In this document: piece after piece, positions 50,913 to 61,285 of the stretch | Layout: each line of letters begins with the position of its first letter | How positions within the stretch are numbered: the stretch's first letter is position 1 | Notes under the pieces: model-generated | What the model was told of the DNA's origin: nothing | The model's database searches: none | What the model saw: the letters and a program-made list of their open reading frames with translations, nothing else | Assembly (NCBI GenBank): GCA_030142905.1 | Contig: JASJOG010000315.1 | Location: forward strand, 1-64,000 | From: Heliopora coerulea | Taxonomy: Eukaryota > Cnidaria > Anthozoa > Scleralcyonacea > Helioporidae | Direction of reading: 5' to 3' | DNA length: 64,000 nt | Made by a program: the position numbers and the translations under genes

Positions 50913-52383
50913 TAATTATATCTCAACGTGGCTGCGCAATCTCCATATTTTCTCATATTTTGTTTTGTCGGTAAAACTTGAACTACCGTGCCGGGTCAGA
51001 GACGCCGTTTCCTGTCTAGCGAAAATTAGCAACATATAACACCGTCGTGAATCAAAATGGCTCATTCTATCAGTACGAACTTTCACACTTCAATACTTGG
51101 TGATTTTGTCAACCAGAAAATTAAATAAAGTCAGAAATAGAGGCATTTTTATAAACCCTTCAGTGAGCCCGACGTTGGTCAGTTTCAACACCTCGAGAAA
51201 ACTGCGTAAAATAAGGAAATTTCAAAGGCAAAATTAATGTCCTGGTACATTGAATTTTACAATAAAATTTATATCATAAGAAACTTCTGTTATAGCATTA
51301 TAGCATATAAAAAATTTGGTTTGGGTAATTGAAACGTCACATGTAGAGAGCTCCAAACGTCGGGGTTGTTTTCTATAAAATCACTGATGTCACACCACTG
51401 ATACCAAAAAGATGTAGACTAAACTTTCAGTGTTCACTTGAATTTTAGCAAACATTTCGCAGTTGTGAATGCGTATTTGTGACATTAACACTGAAGAATT
51501 GTTCTTAAAACTCCTGTTTGATGTTTCTGAACAGTGGCAAATAGTCATCGACAAATATATTTGCTGTTGTCATGTAAACACAAACGATACTCCAGGCATC
51601 ACAACCAGCGAAAATGCTTGTGTATTTGTTGTAAAATTTGTCTGAATATCAGATTACAAATTTCAAAAACCTTCTTGACCACATTTTATTTTATTCGCAA
51701 GCAAATGTGTCTTATAATTTATAGCACTTTGACACAATACACCACAATAATTGTCTAGCGGCAATTAAGAACATGTTTGAGTGACGGCATACTGAAATGG
51801 CAGCACTTGACATGACAGAATAGTTTCTTTCAGTTTTACTGTTTCATTAACAATTCCTTTACTAGACGTACATAAAGAGCGGTCCGTTGTTATGGATTGT
51901 ACCGATTTATTTAGGTGAAATCAGTTGAAATAAGTATGTAACTGGCTACGGATCAAAACAGCGTTCTTATCATAATATGTAAACAAAGAACAAAATTATA
52001 CGAATGTCATTTTTAGTGGAGCTTGATATTGTTCGTATGTTTACCTTTGGGTTCATATATGTTGTATAACTTACTGCATCAAAATTCTGACCATCTTCAT
52101 CTTCTGTTGGTAATACAGTAAATAATCCAGTACTCAGCTTTAATGTCAAGCCAGACAGCTTGGCTCCAGTTTCAAAGGTGTGTCTGACGTAATGAGAACG
52201 ATTACATCAATGTATAAAAATAGATATTAGCAGTAGTTGTCAGATGCTACTTGACTGTGATAATAATTAGTTTCGGAATTGTCACTGCCAATGCACACCT
52301 TATGACCGTAATATTTGATAGCTGAAGTCGATTGTTGTTTATTAAAAAAAAGAGCACTTCATTGATTTGCTGACCACTGCATA
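50913..52383. other. No gene recognised
   Basis: The sequence is AT-rich and non-satellite, with only short open frames and no domain. It lies between the Penelope pair and the first exon of the decayed DDE-like gene, so any promoter of that gene would be here. I cannot point to a specific element. Confidence 0.5.
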
Positions 52384-52570
52384 ATGGCATCATGCTCCTT
52401 TTCTTCCTTCGTTAATGACGAGGACTCTTGCGGCCAGAGTGTGCTCTATTTATCCACTGCAACCTGTGTTCCTCTAAGTGAATGCCAAAAAGAAGTATCA
52501 CAACATCTCAACTCAAAGAAAGTGTATGGAGATAAGAAAACTGACAGCGAGATGAAATTAATCATTGCAG
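52384..52570 (+). pseudogene. Exon 1 of the DDE-like gene
   Basis: It starts MASCSFSSFVNDEDSC and contains several Cys (SCGQSVLYLSTATC, SECQKEV). It ends at ATTGCAG before the donor GTAAGA, in phase 1. The upstream start is chosen as the only ATG with this frame; an earlier exon is possible. Confidence 0.55.
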
Positions 52571-52660
52571 GTAAGAAAAAAATAATTATTAATAAAAGTT
52601 TCTGTCACTTATATACCGTTTATTTGAAATTATTTATTTTATACTGTTTGGGATAATCAG

Positions 52661-52879
52661 GCATGTTCACAGTGGAAGAGAAACACAAAGCCCTGTCTAT
52701 TTGTCCGCATCATCGAGCCGCTTATGGTATTGGCCGGCGAAACAACAGAACTCGATGTTCTGTGCCCGAAGAAATTGCAGCTCACAAAAATGTTCGGCAA
52801 AAGGCGACCGTGGAATCGATGGTGTAGAATCGGCAAAAATTTTTCGGTGTTCTGGAACACTTATCCCCCATCGGTTCGC
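52661..52879 (+). pseudogene. Exon 2 of the DDE-like gene, two frameshifts
   Basis: Acceptor GGGATAATCAG, donor GTAAGT. The first frame gives FTVEEKHKALSICPHHRAAY and RCSVPEEIAAHK. The sense then moves to another frame near 52,792 (AKGDRGIDGVESAKIFRCSG) and back near 52,868 in a C-run. The net phase still fits exon 3, which supports two compensating indels. Confidence 0.55.
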
Positions 52880-53296
52880 GTAAGTATAGTAATGTTTCCG
52901 CTTCTGACCGACTAACGGAAAACAACAAACGGGAAGAGTTTGGGTGTCTTTGGAGATGAGTTCAAAATAAGTTGGTTGTCATCATGTAAGGTGTAGCAGC
53001 AATGAAAAATGCAATTTCTCCCAGTTTCCTTTTTTGGGCCTTTTTTATTATTTCATTTGTTTATGTACAAAATTTTTATCGGGAAACATAAAATAAGCAT
53101 ATTAACGTTGTAGCATGTCCAAAGCTGTACAGAGTGTGACAAAATTTTAACGTGACATTAACCATCTGCTGCTCTTGCGCTTTTCGTCATGGAAAGGGCG
53201 AGGCGAAGGAGGGAAGAGGGGCACTCGTCCCAAACATGCAGTTTGCGACTGAAACAAAGAACACTCGTTAGAATCGTATGCACGCAGATAGACACA

Positions 53297-53400
53297 CAGG
53301 TATGTGTGTGTGTATGTTTAAACATTTATACATACATACATTCATACACACATAAATACATAAATACTCACATACTGTACATACATACATGTACAGATAT
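53297..53400 (+). repeat. Microsatellite-like (TACA/CATA)n tract
   Basis: An impure tract of GTGTGT followed by TACATACATACA-type words lies in intron 2 of the decayed gene. Confidence 0.8.
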
Positions 53401-53477
53401 ATCTTGGGTATTGTTAGTCACAAAATAGTTTATTCCCTAAACGGGATGATTAGTGAAATTGTACTTCTCACTTTCAG

Positions 53478-53650
53478 CAATCTGTAGATAGTGCAGACCA
53501 CATCTTGGAGTCCTTCAAACTGAAATGGGTGAAAAACAGCGGCCCTCAGCATCGGAACCGATTCAAGTATTTGACCAAGCAAAACCGAGTACCTCATTGT
53601 CTACCACCCTTGAGCCCGTAGTACCAGATAAAAGTCAGGCTCCAGAAAAG
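53478..53650 (+). pseudogene. Exon 3 of the DDE-like gene, with TAG
   Basis: Acceptor CACTTTCAG, donor GTATTT. The frame reads ...ICR, TAG (53,489-53,491), CRPHLGVLQTEMGEKQRPSA, then a Ser/Thr/Pro-rich linker to QAPEK. Phase 0 joins ESDSSSTDTDD in exon 4. Confidence 0.55.
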
Positions 53651-54178
53651 GTATTTGGTTTTATAACCTTTTGTTGCGTGGGTACATTTTGTTGCGTGCT
53701 TTTGTTGCGTAGGCACATTGGTTTGAATAGCCAGGAGAGGATCATGACGTGGGACAAGATGAACTGAATGAGGGGAACGAAAAAGTAAAAGACCGATTTA
53801 TCTGAGGCGATGAGCGCGAAAAATTTAAATAATCATGTTCTAAGTTTAGGTGAAATATTGAACTTTCTTGTGATTTTTATAAATGCTTGTGAAGCACGCT
53901 AAAGTTAGGGGAGCTCGGATCAACCGTAAGTTTACTGTTAGCTTCTAACACAATCAACGGTATGACTGCTCCTGGGATAAGGATAACGTTTGAAGAAATG
54001 GACTTTAGTTAAAAACGTCGAAAGGTTCAGTAGAATAACTAATTATTAAAAGTATCAAGGAACTCAAGAATTGAGAGCTTCCATAGAATTTTTGGCACAG
54101 CGGAAACGTGTCCACTTGCTGCCATATATTGTTGTTCATGGATTGTCTCACTTGTTCTGTATTATTACTATTCCACAG

Positions 54179-55209
54179 GAAAGCGACAGTAGTAGCACCG
54201 ACACAGATGACATGCTTGAAAAGCTTCAAGGGCTCACCATTGCTCCTGATGCTAGTTATCTCCCTTGCTCTGAAACCACAAGTACTGCGTCTTCAGTCCG
54301 TAGTCCCGACGAGGCAGAGGAACTGAAAACTAAGCTGAACATCTTTCTGGCTGCCTGCAAGTTGGACACCGTGGGTCACAAGAGTTGGCTTGAGTGGGAC
54401 AGGGCCAGTGAATGGACTCGTCGGCGCTATGTAAACTACACTGCCGACGCAGTAGCAGCAACCCTGAAGGTCATCTTGCCAGAGAACTCTGTTCATTTGT
54501 GGCAAGCTCTTCAATCTTCTAAAGTCGTCAATGACAAACTGGGAATAGAGTCTCCCTCGTTGCCCTCTGAGAAAGCGTATCTGGAAACTCTAGCGGAGAT
54601 GTACAAATGTGGAACCATTTGGGACACCCACCGGCAAGTTCTTTCAGTGATGGCAGGAGTTGCTAGCTATAATGCTGTCTGTGAGTTTATTCCTGGTCTA
54701 ACCAACTATCGGTATACTGTGGCACATTTACATCGTATTCAGATTGGTTCAAGAGCTCCCGTACCAGTCCAAGAGAATCCCCGAATTCGAATAAATAGAG
54801 GCCAATTAGACCACTTTCTTGACTTTATAACGAGCCCCCATATTGTACAGGATCTTCCCTTCGGAGAAAAAGTCCTTCACTTGTCTTCGGGGGGCACAGT
54901 TACAGTGCCAAATGTAATTCGTTCCATGATTTCCGAAAGAATCATTGAACAGTACACCAAGTACTGTCAGGAGACAAACTTCCCCACTTTTAGTGAAAGA
55001 ACAATGTTTCGAATCCTTTTGGCCTGCAGGGCGTCGGTACGAAAATCATTGCAAGGGTTGGATTACTTTGCCGCCGAAGGTGCGAAAGCATTTGATACCT
55101 TATTGCTCTCGTACAAAAATTGACGCTTCTTGGTCCTGGACGAGAATGGGAAAGAAAGATAATCGAGGGTCTCAAAGCAGGTAAATTGTATCTGAAGGGA
55201 GATTACAAG
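54179..55209 (+). pseudogene. Exon 4 of the DDE-like gene
   Basis: Acceptor TATTCCACAG, donor GTAATT. It is a long, mostly helical region with no motif I can name (for example NSVHLWQALQSSKVVNDKLG, SERTMFRILLACRASVRKSL). A one-base change near 55,100 shifts the frame. The restored sense continues LVQKLTLLGPGREWERKI and ends KGDYK at the donor. Confidence 0.6.
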
Positions 55210-55576
55210 GTAATTAATTTTAATAGTTACATGAAATGACGCCTTTCATTCACGCTTATCGTGGAACAGGAACTAAGAAAAGCTTGTTTTTACCAGTTTC
55301 TAACACCTAGGGTGAAGTAAGTCACATGCTTCGTCAACGCGTTTCTATTTGTTTTTTTAATTTACAACTCACATTTGTTGCTACATTCTCTCAGCCCTAA
55401 AATGGCGTGCTCCTTATTTTGTAATTTATTTACAATATTTTTTTCTTAGTTTACTGTAGCAAAAATAATAAGTAATAACGTGATATGAGGACAGCAGGAC
55501 TTTCACAATCCCTTCTGATGCATGAGGGGACATTTAGATATAATATCTTTCTGGTCATAATTTGTAATATCAAGAT

Positions 55577-55589
55577 TACAGAGGAAATA
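55577..55589. repeat. Target-site duplication, left, composite PLE insertion
   Basis: TACAGAGGAAATA is found again at 59,812-59,824, immediately right of the composite. Confidence 0.7.
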
Positions 55590-55636
55590 GCAACAAAGTC
55601 AATAGACATTTAAAGAAAACGATATATTTTTTAAAA

Positions 55637-55677
55637 GCATACATGTTTCGACAACTTCAAGATGCCATCTTCAGTGC
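55637..55677 (-). ncRNA. Hammerhead-like motif, PLE family 2 minus copy
   Basis: It is the exact reverse complement of 59,739-59,779: GCA, CTGAAGA, a stem-loop, GAA, the palindrome ACATGT, A, TGC. It lies about 30 bases from the outer end of the arm. See the plus copy for the structural argument. Confidence 0.5.
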
Positions 55678-57130
55678 AGAATGAATGATGTGAGGTAATA
55701 TGATACAATAATATAGGAGTCAGGATATGAATAAATTATTTACAATTGATGAGGAAGTGATCTGCTTACAAATACAGGATTATTTGCATAAAGTGATGAT
55801 AGGTGTATTTATAAACTGAACATAGTATTGAAGTGTTGAATTTGGACGTTGAGATCGGGATTGATTTTGTTGATGTGAAGAGCCTCTTTGATTTTGAGGG
55901 AGAAGGTTGAATGAGCGGAGTCGATGATTTTAAAGCAAGAGTGTGAAAATTGCTTTTTACAAGAGGGAGAGGCGTGAAGATGTTTGTAGATGTTTGAGCT
56001 TCTGTCCGTATTCGTGTGTACCATTAGTCCTGGCAGTTAATTGTCGAGAAGTTTCATCAATATAGCGGGAGTTACATCCTGCACAGGAAAATTGATATAC
56101 TACCATAGATTTGGAAAGATCAGGAAATGGATCTTTGAAACAAAAAAAGGCTTTTTATCTTGTAAGATGTAAAGATAAGTTTGACTTCGATGTCCGTGCA
56201 GTAGCGTTTAATGAATTGTGTTAGTTTACGTTGTGTCTGCCGTGAGTAATCACCTATATAAGGCAGTTTGAAATAACGTTTGTTGCTAGTTTGTTGTTCA
56301 CCGTTTAAGTTGGTTGCGGAGTTAGTGGAGTCAATGTTTTTGTTGTTGTTCAAGTAGCGTTGTATAGTGTTGTTAATGAAATGAAAAGGAACAGAGTTGC
56401 GTTGAAAGGTGAAAATTATGTTCTTTAAGTCCTATTTAAAGCCGTTTTCTGTGTTATTGAATTTCCGTGCTCTGTCTATCAACGTTCGTATCAGTCCAGT
56501 TTTGTAGGTTAATGGTGTGAAGCTAAAATAGTTTGTCAATAGTCCTGTATACGTTGGTTTGTGGTAGGTAGAAGTGACACAGTTGTAATGTGATTTAGTA
56601 AGTAAGACATCAAGAAATGGCAGTTTGTTGTCTCGTTCCGTTTCGTATGTAAAGTTTATGTTGTTGTGTTGTTTGTTGATGTAATCGAAAAATAGTGAAG
56701 CCTCAGTTTCGTCATTAAAAACACAAAAAATGTCGTCAACATATCTGCGATAAAATAAAGGTTTATTGTTGTTGTAGTCGTTAATCCAGTTCCGTTCGTG
56801 AAAACCCATAAAAATGTTAGCTAAAGTGGGTGGTAAGGGTGAATTCATACTTACCCCGTCCGTTTGGTCGTAGTACTTACCGTCAAATAAAAAATGCGTC
56901 TCAGCAGTAGCGATGTTAAATAATTGTTTTAGTTCTGTTCTGTTGATGGTAAATGTCGGGTTGTCGGTAAGAATTAAGTCAATAGCGATATCTATAGTTT
57001 CGGTTAGTGGTATGTTAGTAAAAAGGCTTTCAACATCGTAAGAAATAAAAAATTTTCCATGTGGAGCGTTGGCGTCAAACGATAAGAAATCATCGACAAA
57101 AGTGAAAGAATCTTTGGCGGAATGATCGTT

Positions 57131-57162
57131 GGGTGTGTGTGTGTGGGGGGGGGGGGGAGGGG
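57131..57162 (-). repeat. GT/G tract in the minus copy RT
   Basis: (GT)n runs into 12 G, A, 5 G on the plus strand. It interrupts the RT frame between NLAKYLSSLL and the DHSAKDSF segment and shifts it. The matching tract in the other arm has 16 C. Confidence 0.85.
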
Positions 57163-57249
57163 GTGTTTGAGTAATGAACTAAGGTATTTGGCTAGGTTAT
57201 AATTATACGAATTAATAGAAGATACTATAGGTCCAGTCGTCGTACAATC

Positions 57250-58217
57250 CAACCTCACACAAAGCTACCACCATCAAAACATTGACGAGACGCGCACAAC
57301 TCATTTGCAACTCACCCGACGCTCTACGCCAAGAAAATGACTACTTACAATACGTTTTCCACAAAAACAACTATAACTCTGACTTCGTCAAACTTAACAC
57401 TTACAAAGACAACGAACGCGACGAAAACAACAGTCCGACAACAACTACAGCAACGATACCCTACATAAAAGGTACGTCTGAGATTATCTCGCGTATCTTA
57501 CGACCATACAACATACGAGTAGTGCACAAACCCATCACAACTTTACGACATGTACTGACTAACGTTAAGGACAGAGAACAACCGCACGAAAGACAAGGTG
57601 CAGTTTACAAAATTAATTGCTCCGACTGCCAAGCCACTTATATAGGTGAGACTAGCAGAAACTTAAATATACGACTAACAGAACACAAACGAGCGACAAA
57701 AAACGGAGACAAAACCAACCACATTGCCGAACACCACCGACAAACCAAACACAACATTGACTGGGAATCGGCAAAATGCATTACGTACAGCACCAACTAC
57801 AAACAGCGACTCACACTAGAAAACTGGTATACGAACTTGGAACAAAATCTATTAAACCGATCACAACAATTACCGGGACCTTACAAACGACTAATTCACA
57901 AAGTCAAACGTGCGAGCAGCCAATAGACTTACACTTCGACTAACTGATAATTAACGCCTACACAACCACACCCATTGCTTCTCGCCAAATATCACACCTC
58001 CATGACTAATACGACCGCCCACTTATCACGGACGAGCCAGATACAAATACAGGCGAACCTGACATTTACTCTCCTTTTGACTCTGAAGATGACCGCTGCT
58101 AAGGCTGTCGAAACGTCAGTCACTTCAACCAACAGTCTTTCTCAAGACTACACTAACCTGGACGATCAACTTCCTCAAACATGTTACGATTCTCCCAGGT
58201 TCAAACCATTTACTTTA
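57250..58217 (+). pseudogene. Penelope-like element family 3, 3' fragment with GIY-YIG
   Basis: The frame is open from about 57,250 to TAG at 57,924-57,926 without a real start, so it is 5'-truncated. It begins in the RT thumb region (TIKTLTRRAQLICNSPD), passes a linker with ATIPYIKGTSEIISRIL, and holds an intact-looking GIY-YIG domain. The motifs are AVYKINCSDC, YIGETSR, NIRLTEHK with the conserved Arg, and LENWY with a candidate catalytic Glu. The 3' untranslated end includes the hammerhead-like motif at 58,078 and ends near CCCAGGTTCAAACC. The sequence is clearly different from families 1 and 2. The endonuclease would nick the target DNA. Upstream RT is absent. Confidence 0.8.
58078..58122 (+). 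ncRNA. Hammerhead-like ribozyme motif, PLE family 3
   Basis: Elements in order: TGACT (stem I), CTGAAGA (core CUGANGA), T, stem-loop GAC-C-GC...GC-T-GTC, GAA, ACGT (palindrome, possible intermolecular stem III), C (cleavage-site position), AGTCA (stem I partner, five pairs with TGACT). All invariant hammerhead core bases are present. The unpaired T before stem II and the loopless stem III are unusual. Hammerhead motifs have been reported in Penelope-like elements; the dimer idea is my inference. Confidence 0.55.
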
Positions 58218-58249
58218 CTAGCCAAATACCTTAGTTCATTACTCAAACA

Positions 58250-58284
58250 CCCCCTCCCCCCCCCCCCCCCCACACACACACACC
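58250..58284 (+). repeat. C/CA tract in the plus copy RT
   Basis: CCCCCT, 16 C, then (CA)n. It is the counterpart of 57,131-57,162 but four bases longer in the homopolymer, and it disrupts the RT frame. Confidence 0.85.
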
Positions 58285-59738
58285 CAACGATCATTCCGCC
58301 AAAGATTCTTTCACTTTTGTCGATGATTTCTTATCGTTTGACGCCAACGCTCCACATGGAAAATTTTTTATTTCTTACGATGTTGAAAGCCTTTTTACTA
58401 ACATACCACTAACCGAAACTATAGATATCGCTATTGACTTAATTCTTACCGACAACCCGACATTTACCATCAACAGAACAGAACTAAAACAATTATTTAA
58501 CATCGCTACTGCTGAGACGCATTTTTTATTTGACGGTAAGTACTACGACCAAACGGACGGGGTAAGTATGAATTCACCCTTACCACCCACTTTAGCTAAC
58601 ATTTTTATGGGTTTTCACGAACGGAACTGGATTAACGACTACAACAACAATAAACCTTTATTTTATCGCAGATATGTTGACGACATTTTTTGTGTTTTTA
58701 ATGACGAAACTGAGGCTTCACTATTTTTCGATTACATCAACAAACAACACAACAACATAAACTTTACATACGAAACGGAACGAGACAACAAACTGCCATT
58801 TCTTGATGTCTTACTTACTAAATCACATTACAACTGTGTCACTTCTACCTACCACAAACCAACGTATACAGGACTATTGACAAACTATTTTAGCTTCACA
58901 CCATTAACCTACAAAACTGGACTGATACGAACGTTGATAGACAGAGCACGGAAATTCAATAACACAGAAAACGGCTTTAAATAGGACTTAAAGAACATAA
59001 TTTTCACCTTTCAACGCAACTCTGTTCCTTTTCATTTCATTAACAACACTATACAACGCTACTTGAACAACAACAAAAACATTGACTCCACTAACTCCGC
59101 AACCAACTTAAACGGTGAACAACAAACTAGCAACAAACGTTATTTCAAACTGCCTTATATAGGTGATTACTCACGGCAGACACAACGTAAACTAACACAA
59201 TTCATTAAACGCTACTGCACGGACATCGAAGTCAAACTTATCTTTACATCTTACAAGATAAAAAGCCTTTTTTTGTTTCAAAGATCCATTTCCTGATCTT
59301 TCCAAATCTATGGTAGTATATCAATTTTCCTGTGCAGGATGTAACTCCCGCTATATTGATGAAACTTCTCGACAATTAACTGCCAGGACTAATGGTACAC
59401 ACGAATACGGACAGAAGCTCAAACATCTACAAACATCTTCACGCCTCTCCCTCTTGTAAAAAGCAATTTTCACACTCTTGCTTTAAAATCATCGACTCCG
59501 CTCATTCAACCTTCTCCCTCAAAATCAAAGAGGCTCTTCACATCAACAAAATCAATCCCGATCTCAACGTCCAAATTCAACACTTCAATACTATGTTCAG
59601 TTTATAAATACACCTATCATCACTTTATGCAAATAATCCTGTATTTGTAAGCAGATCACTTCCTCATCAATTGTAAATAATTTATTCATATCCTGACTCC
59701 TATATTATTGTATCATATTACCTCACATCATTCATTCT

Positions 59739-59779
59739 GCACTGAAGATGGCATCTTGAAGTTGTCGAAACATGTATGC
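59739..59779 (+). ncRNA. Hammerhead-like ribozyme motif, PLE family 2 plus copy
   Basis: GCA (stem I), CTGAAGA (core), T, a stem-loop with GGCA opposite TGTC (one wobble pair), GAA, ACATGT (6-bp palindrome where stem III would form), A (allowed cleavage-site base), TGC (pairs with GCA). The layout is the same as in family 3 although the surrounding sequence is unrelated, which argues for selection on structure. Confidence 0.55.
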
Positions 59780-59811
59780 TTTTAAAAAATATATCGTTTT
59801 CTTTAAATGTG

Positions 59812-59824
59812 TACAGAGGAAATA
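59812..59824. repeat. Target-site duplication, right, composite PLE insertion
   Basis: TACAGAGGAAATA, identical to 55,577-55,589. Confidence 0.7.
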
Positions 59825-59903
59825 TAATTTGTATTATTTAGAATTCTTCACTATAGTCTGTTTTTGAAATATTAGGTTTGTTAAAGAAATTTTTACGTTC
59901 AAG

Positions 59904-60885
59904 GTTCACGTTAGTGACGAGTCATGTGTTCCCGACCATTGCCCTGTGTTTTCTTTGAGTGACCCAAGCGATAATTTCATGCGTTAGAAATGTGGCCATG
60001 ACCATACCATAGCACTACAACGAGTGTGACCTTGGATAGGATGTTAGAAGCCATCCAAAGAGTTACTCGTGAGGTACACTATGGCTCAAACGAGGACCAG
60101 GATGAGACGTTTTATCTGCTACAGCACGCGAATCTGGCCATGAACATATGGAAAAGCCACCAGATATGGACCGTCAGACAAGACCGTGCAAGAGTCGACG
60201 TACTAGACCCGCTGGATGAAAAGACGTTCCTTATAACTAACTATAAGTATAACTATAAGTTTCTACCTCAACAATACAGGGAGTCCCAGAGTGATTGGTT
60301 TGGGAAACGTGGTATATCATGGCACATTAGTGTGGCGGTTCGCCGTTCAAATGGACAGCTTCAAACTCAGTCGTTTATCCACATTTTACAGTCCAGCAAA
60401 CAGGGAAGCTCCACTGTCGTTCTTCTCATGGAGCACGTGCTACGGACGCTGAAAACTGAACACCCAGAGATAGAGAAAGCCTACTTTCGGCAAGGCAGTG
60501 CTGGATGCTATCACTGTGCCATGACCATTCTCTCCATATCTGCCATAGAACTTCAAGCGGTGTTTCTGTGGTTGCTGTTGACTTTTCTGACCCTCAGGTA
60601 GACAAGGGTCCCGCCAATAGGATGTCAGCAACTTGTAAATCCCACGTACGATTGTATATAAATGAAGGGCACGACGTCACAGCAGCTGAGCAGATGAAGA
60701 CTGCAATCCTTTCACATGGAGGTGTCGAGGGCGTAAGGGCTGCAGTAGTTGAGGATATCAGTGAGGCACCAGCAGCTATTGAGCAGATCAAGATTCCCGG
60801 AATCAACAAGCTGAATAACTTTCAAATTGGTGCGAGAGTGTCGTCGCCAGACGAGCGTATTGCATTGGAGAAGGAAGGCGAATAA
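59904..60885 (+). pseudogene. Exon 5 of the DDE-like gene (RNase-H-like core)
   Basis: It begins VHVSDESCVPDHCPVFSLSD, with TAG at 59,985 and a frameshift near 60,005. It then reads LDRMLEAIQRVTREVHY, KFLPQQYRESQSDWFGKRG, and HPEIEKAYFRQGSAGCYH. A frameshift near 60,555 leads to VVAVDFSDPQVDKGPANR, YINEGHDVTAAEQMKTAIL and INKLNNFQIGA. A tandem AACTATAAGT duplication near 60,238-60,260 sits just before KFLPQQYRE, where I would expect the first catalytic acid. RQGSAGCYH has Gly-Ser where I recall Asp-Asn in relatives. The 3' splice point is unclear; a GTAGTT near 60,907 is one candidate but does not fit the phase. Confidence 0.55.
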
Positions 60886-61285
60886 CAGAGACAGAAGGAA
60901 AAAGAGGTAGTTTTGTTTTCTTTTCGAAAGCGAGCTTTTCGGGGAATCAAACACTTAATTGTAGCTATTTTTAAGCTTATTTTTGTTCTGAGTTTTTTTT
61001 TCTGTGGAAGAGTCTCGCTTATTAAGGCAATTAAAGTGGAATTCTAATGGTGCGAGCCTCCAGAGCTAGATACGAATGTCTTTTTCAGCTCACTATTTAC
61101 CTTCCCGCAATTTTGTCATGATAACTAAAACTGTATCTGTGCAATGTAGATTAAAAAATATTTGATTTAAAAATACTATGCAAAAGCGTTATAAAGTTAT
61201 AAGTACATCAACAGTGCCCATGTATAATTTACCTTATTTTCTTTCTCATTAAAGGAAAATTTATAAGACCTTGCCTATTTTTCAG

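Larger units (their letters stand above)
55606..57250 (-). pseudogene. Penelope-like RT + GIY-YIG, family 2, minus copy
   Basis: The minus strand reads: the RT start block GPIVSSINSYNYNLAKYLSS (about 57,240-57,180); a G-tract insertion; YDVESLFTNIPL (motif A Asp); SMNSPLPPTLANIF; YVDD (motif C); NKLPFLDVLL; then TAG after ENGFK (56,432). Further frames cover the C-terminal region (KRYFKLPYIGDYSRQTQRKL) and a GIY-YIG relic (VVYQFSCAGCNSRYIDETSR, with Asp where Gly is usual in Y-I-G). It is broken by stops and frameshifts that are the same as in the plus copy. It extends about 55 bases further 5' than its partner. Confidence 0.8.
58218..59810 (+). pseudogene. Penelope-like RT + GIY-YIG, family 2, plus copy
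   Basis: This copy starts at CTAGCCAAATACC and matches the minus copy to 59,810. Reading order is YLSSLLKH, a 16-C/CA tract, NDHSAKDSFTFVDDFLSF, YDVESLFTNIPL, SMNSPLPPTLANIF (58,568 on), YVDD (58,673-58,684), and TAG at 58,982. The C-terminal helical region and GIY-YIG relic (RYIDETSRQLTAR near 59,345-59,400) follow in shifted frames, ending in IQHFNTMFSL at 59,607. SMNSPL has Asn where the usual Penelope motif is M-G-S-P. The element cannot produce a full protein. Confidence 0.8.
55590..59811. mobile_element. Composite Penelope insertion: inverted family 2 pair around a family 3 end
   Basis: Arms 55,606-57,194 (minus) and 58,218-59,810 (plus) are reverse complements of each other, about 1.59 kb. 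Every open frame in them has an identical translation. Between them are the 5' excess of the minus copy (to about 57,250) and a plus-strand fragment of a different Penelope-like element (about 57,250-58,217). The block is bounded by the 13-bp direct repeat TACAGAGGAAATA, with 16 unpaired bases between the left direct repeat and the left arm. A single duplication around the whole block argues that it integrated as one unit. Confidence 0.75.
55210..59903 (+). other. Intron 4 carrying the composite PLE insertion
   Basis: Donor GTAATT follows GATTACAAG; acceptor TTTTTACGTTCAAG precedes GTTCACGTTAGTG, in matching phase. Without the block 55,590-59,811 and one copy of its flanking direct repeat, the intron would be about 460 bp. 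Confidence 0.6.

Noticed and set aside
55606..59810. Palindrome as a pure assembly artefact
   Set aside because: It cannot be fully excluded, but the unique centre, the different tract lengths in the two arms and the flanking 13-bp duplication are better explained by a real insertion.
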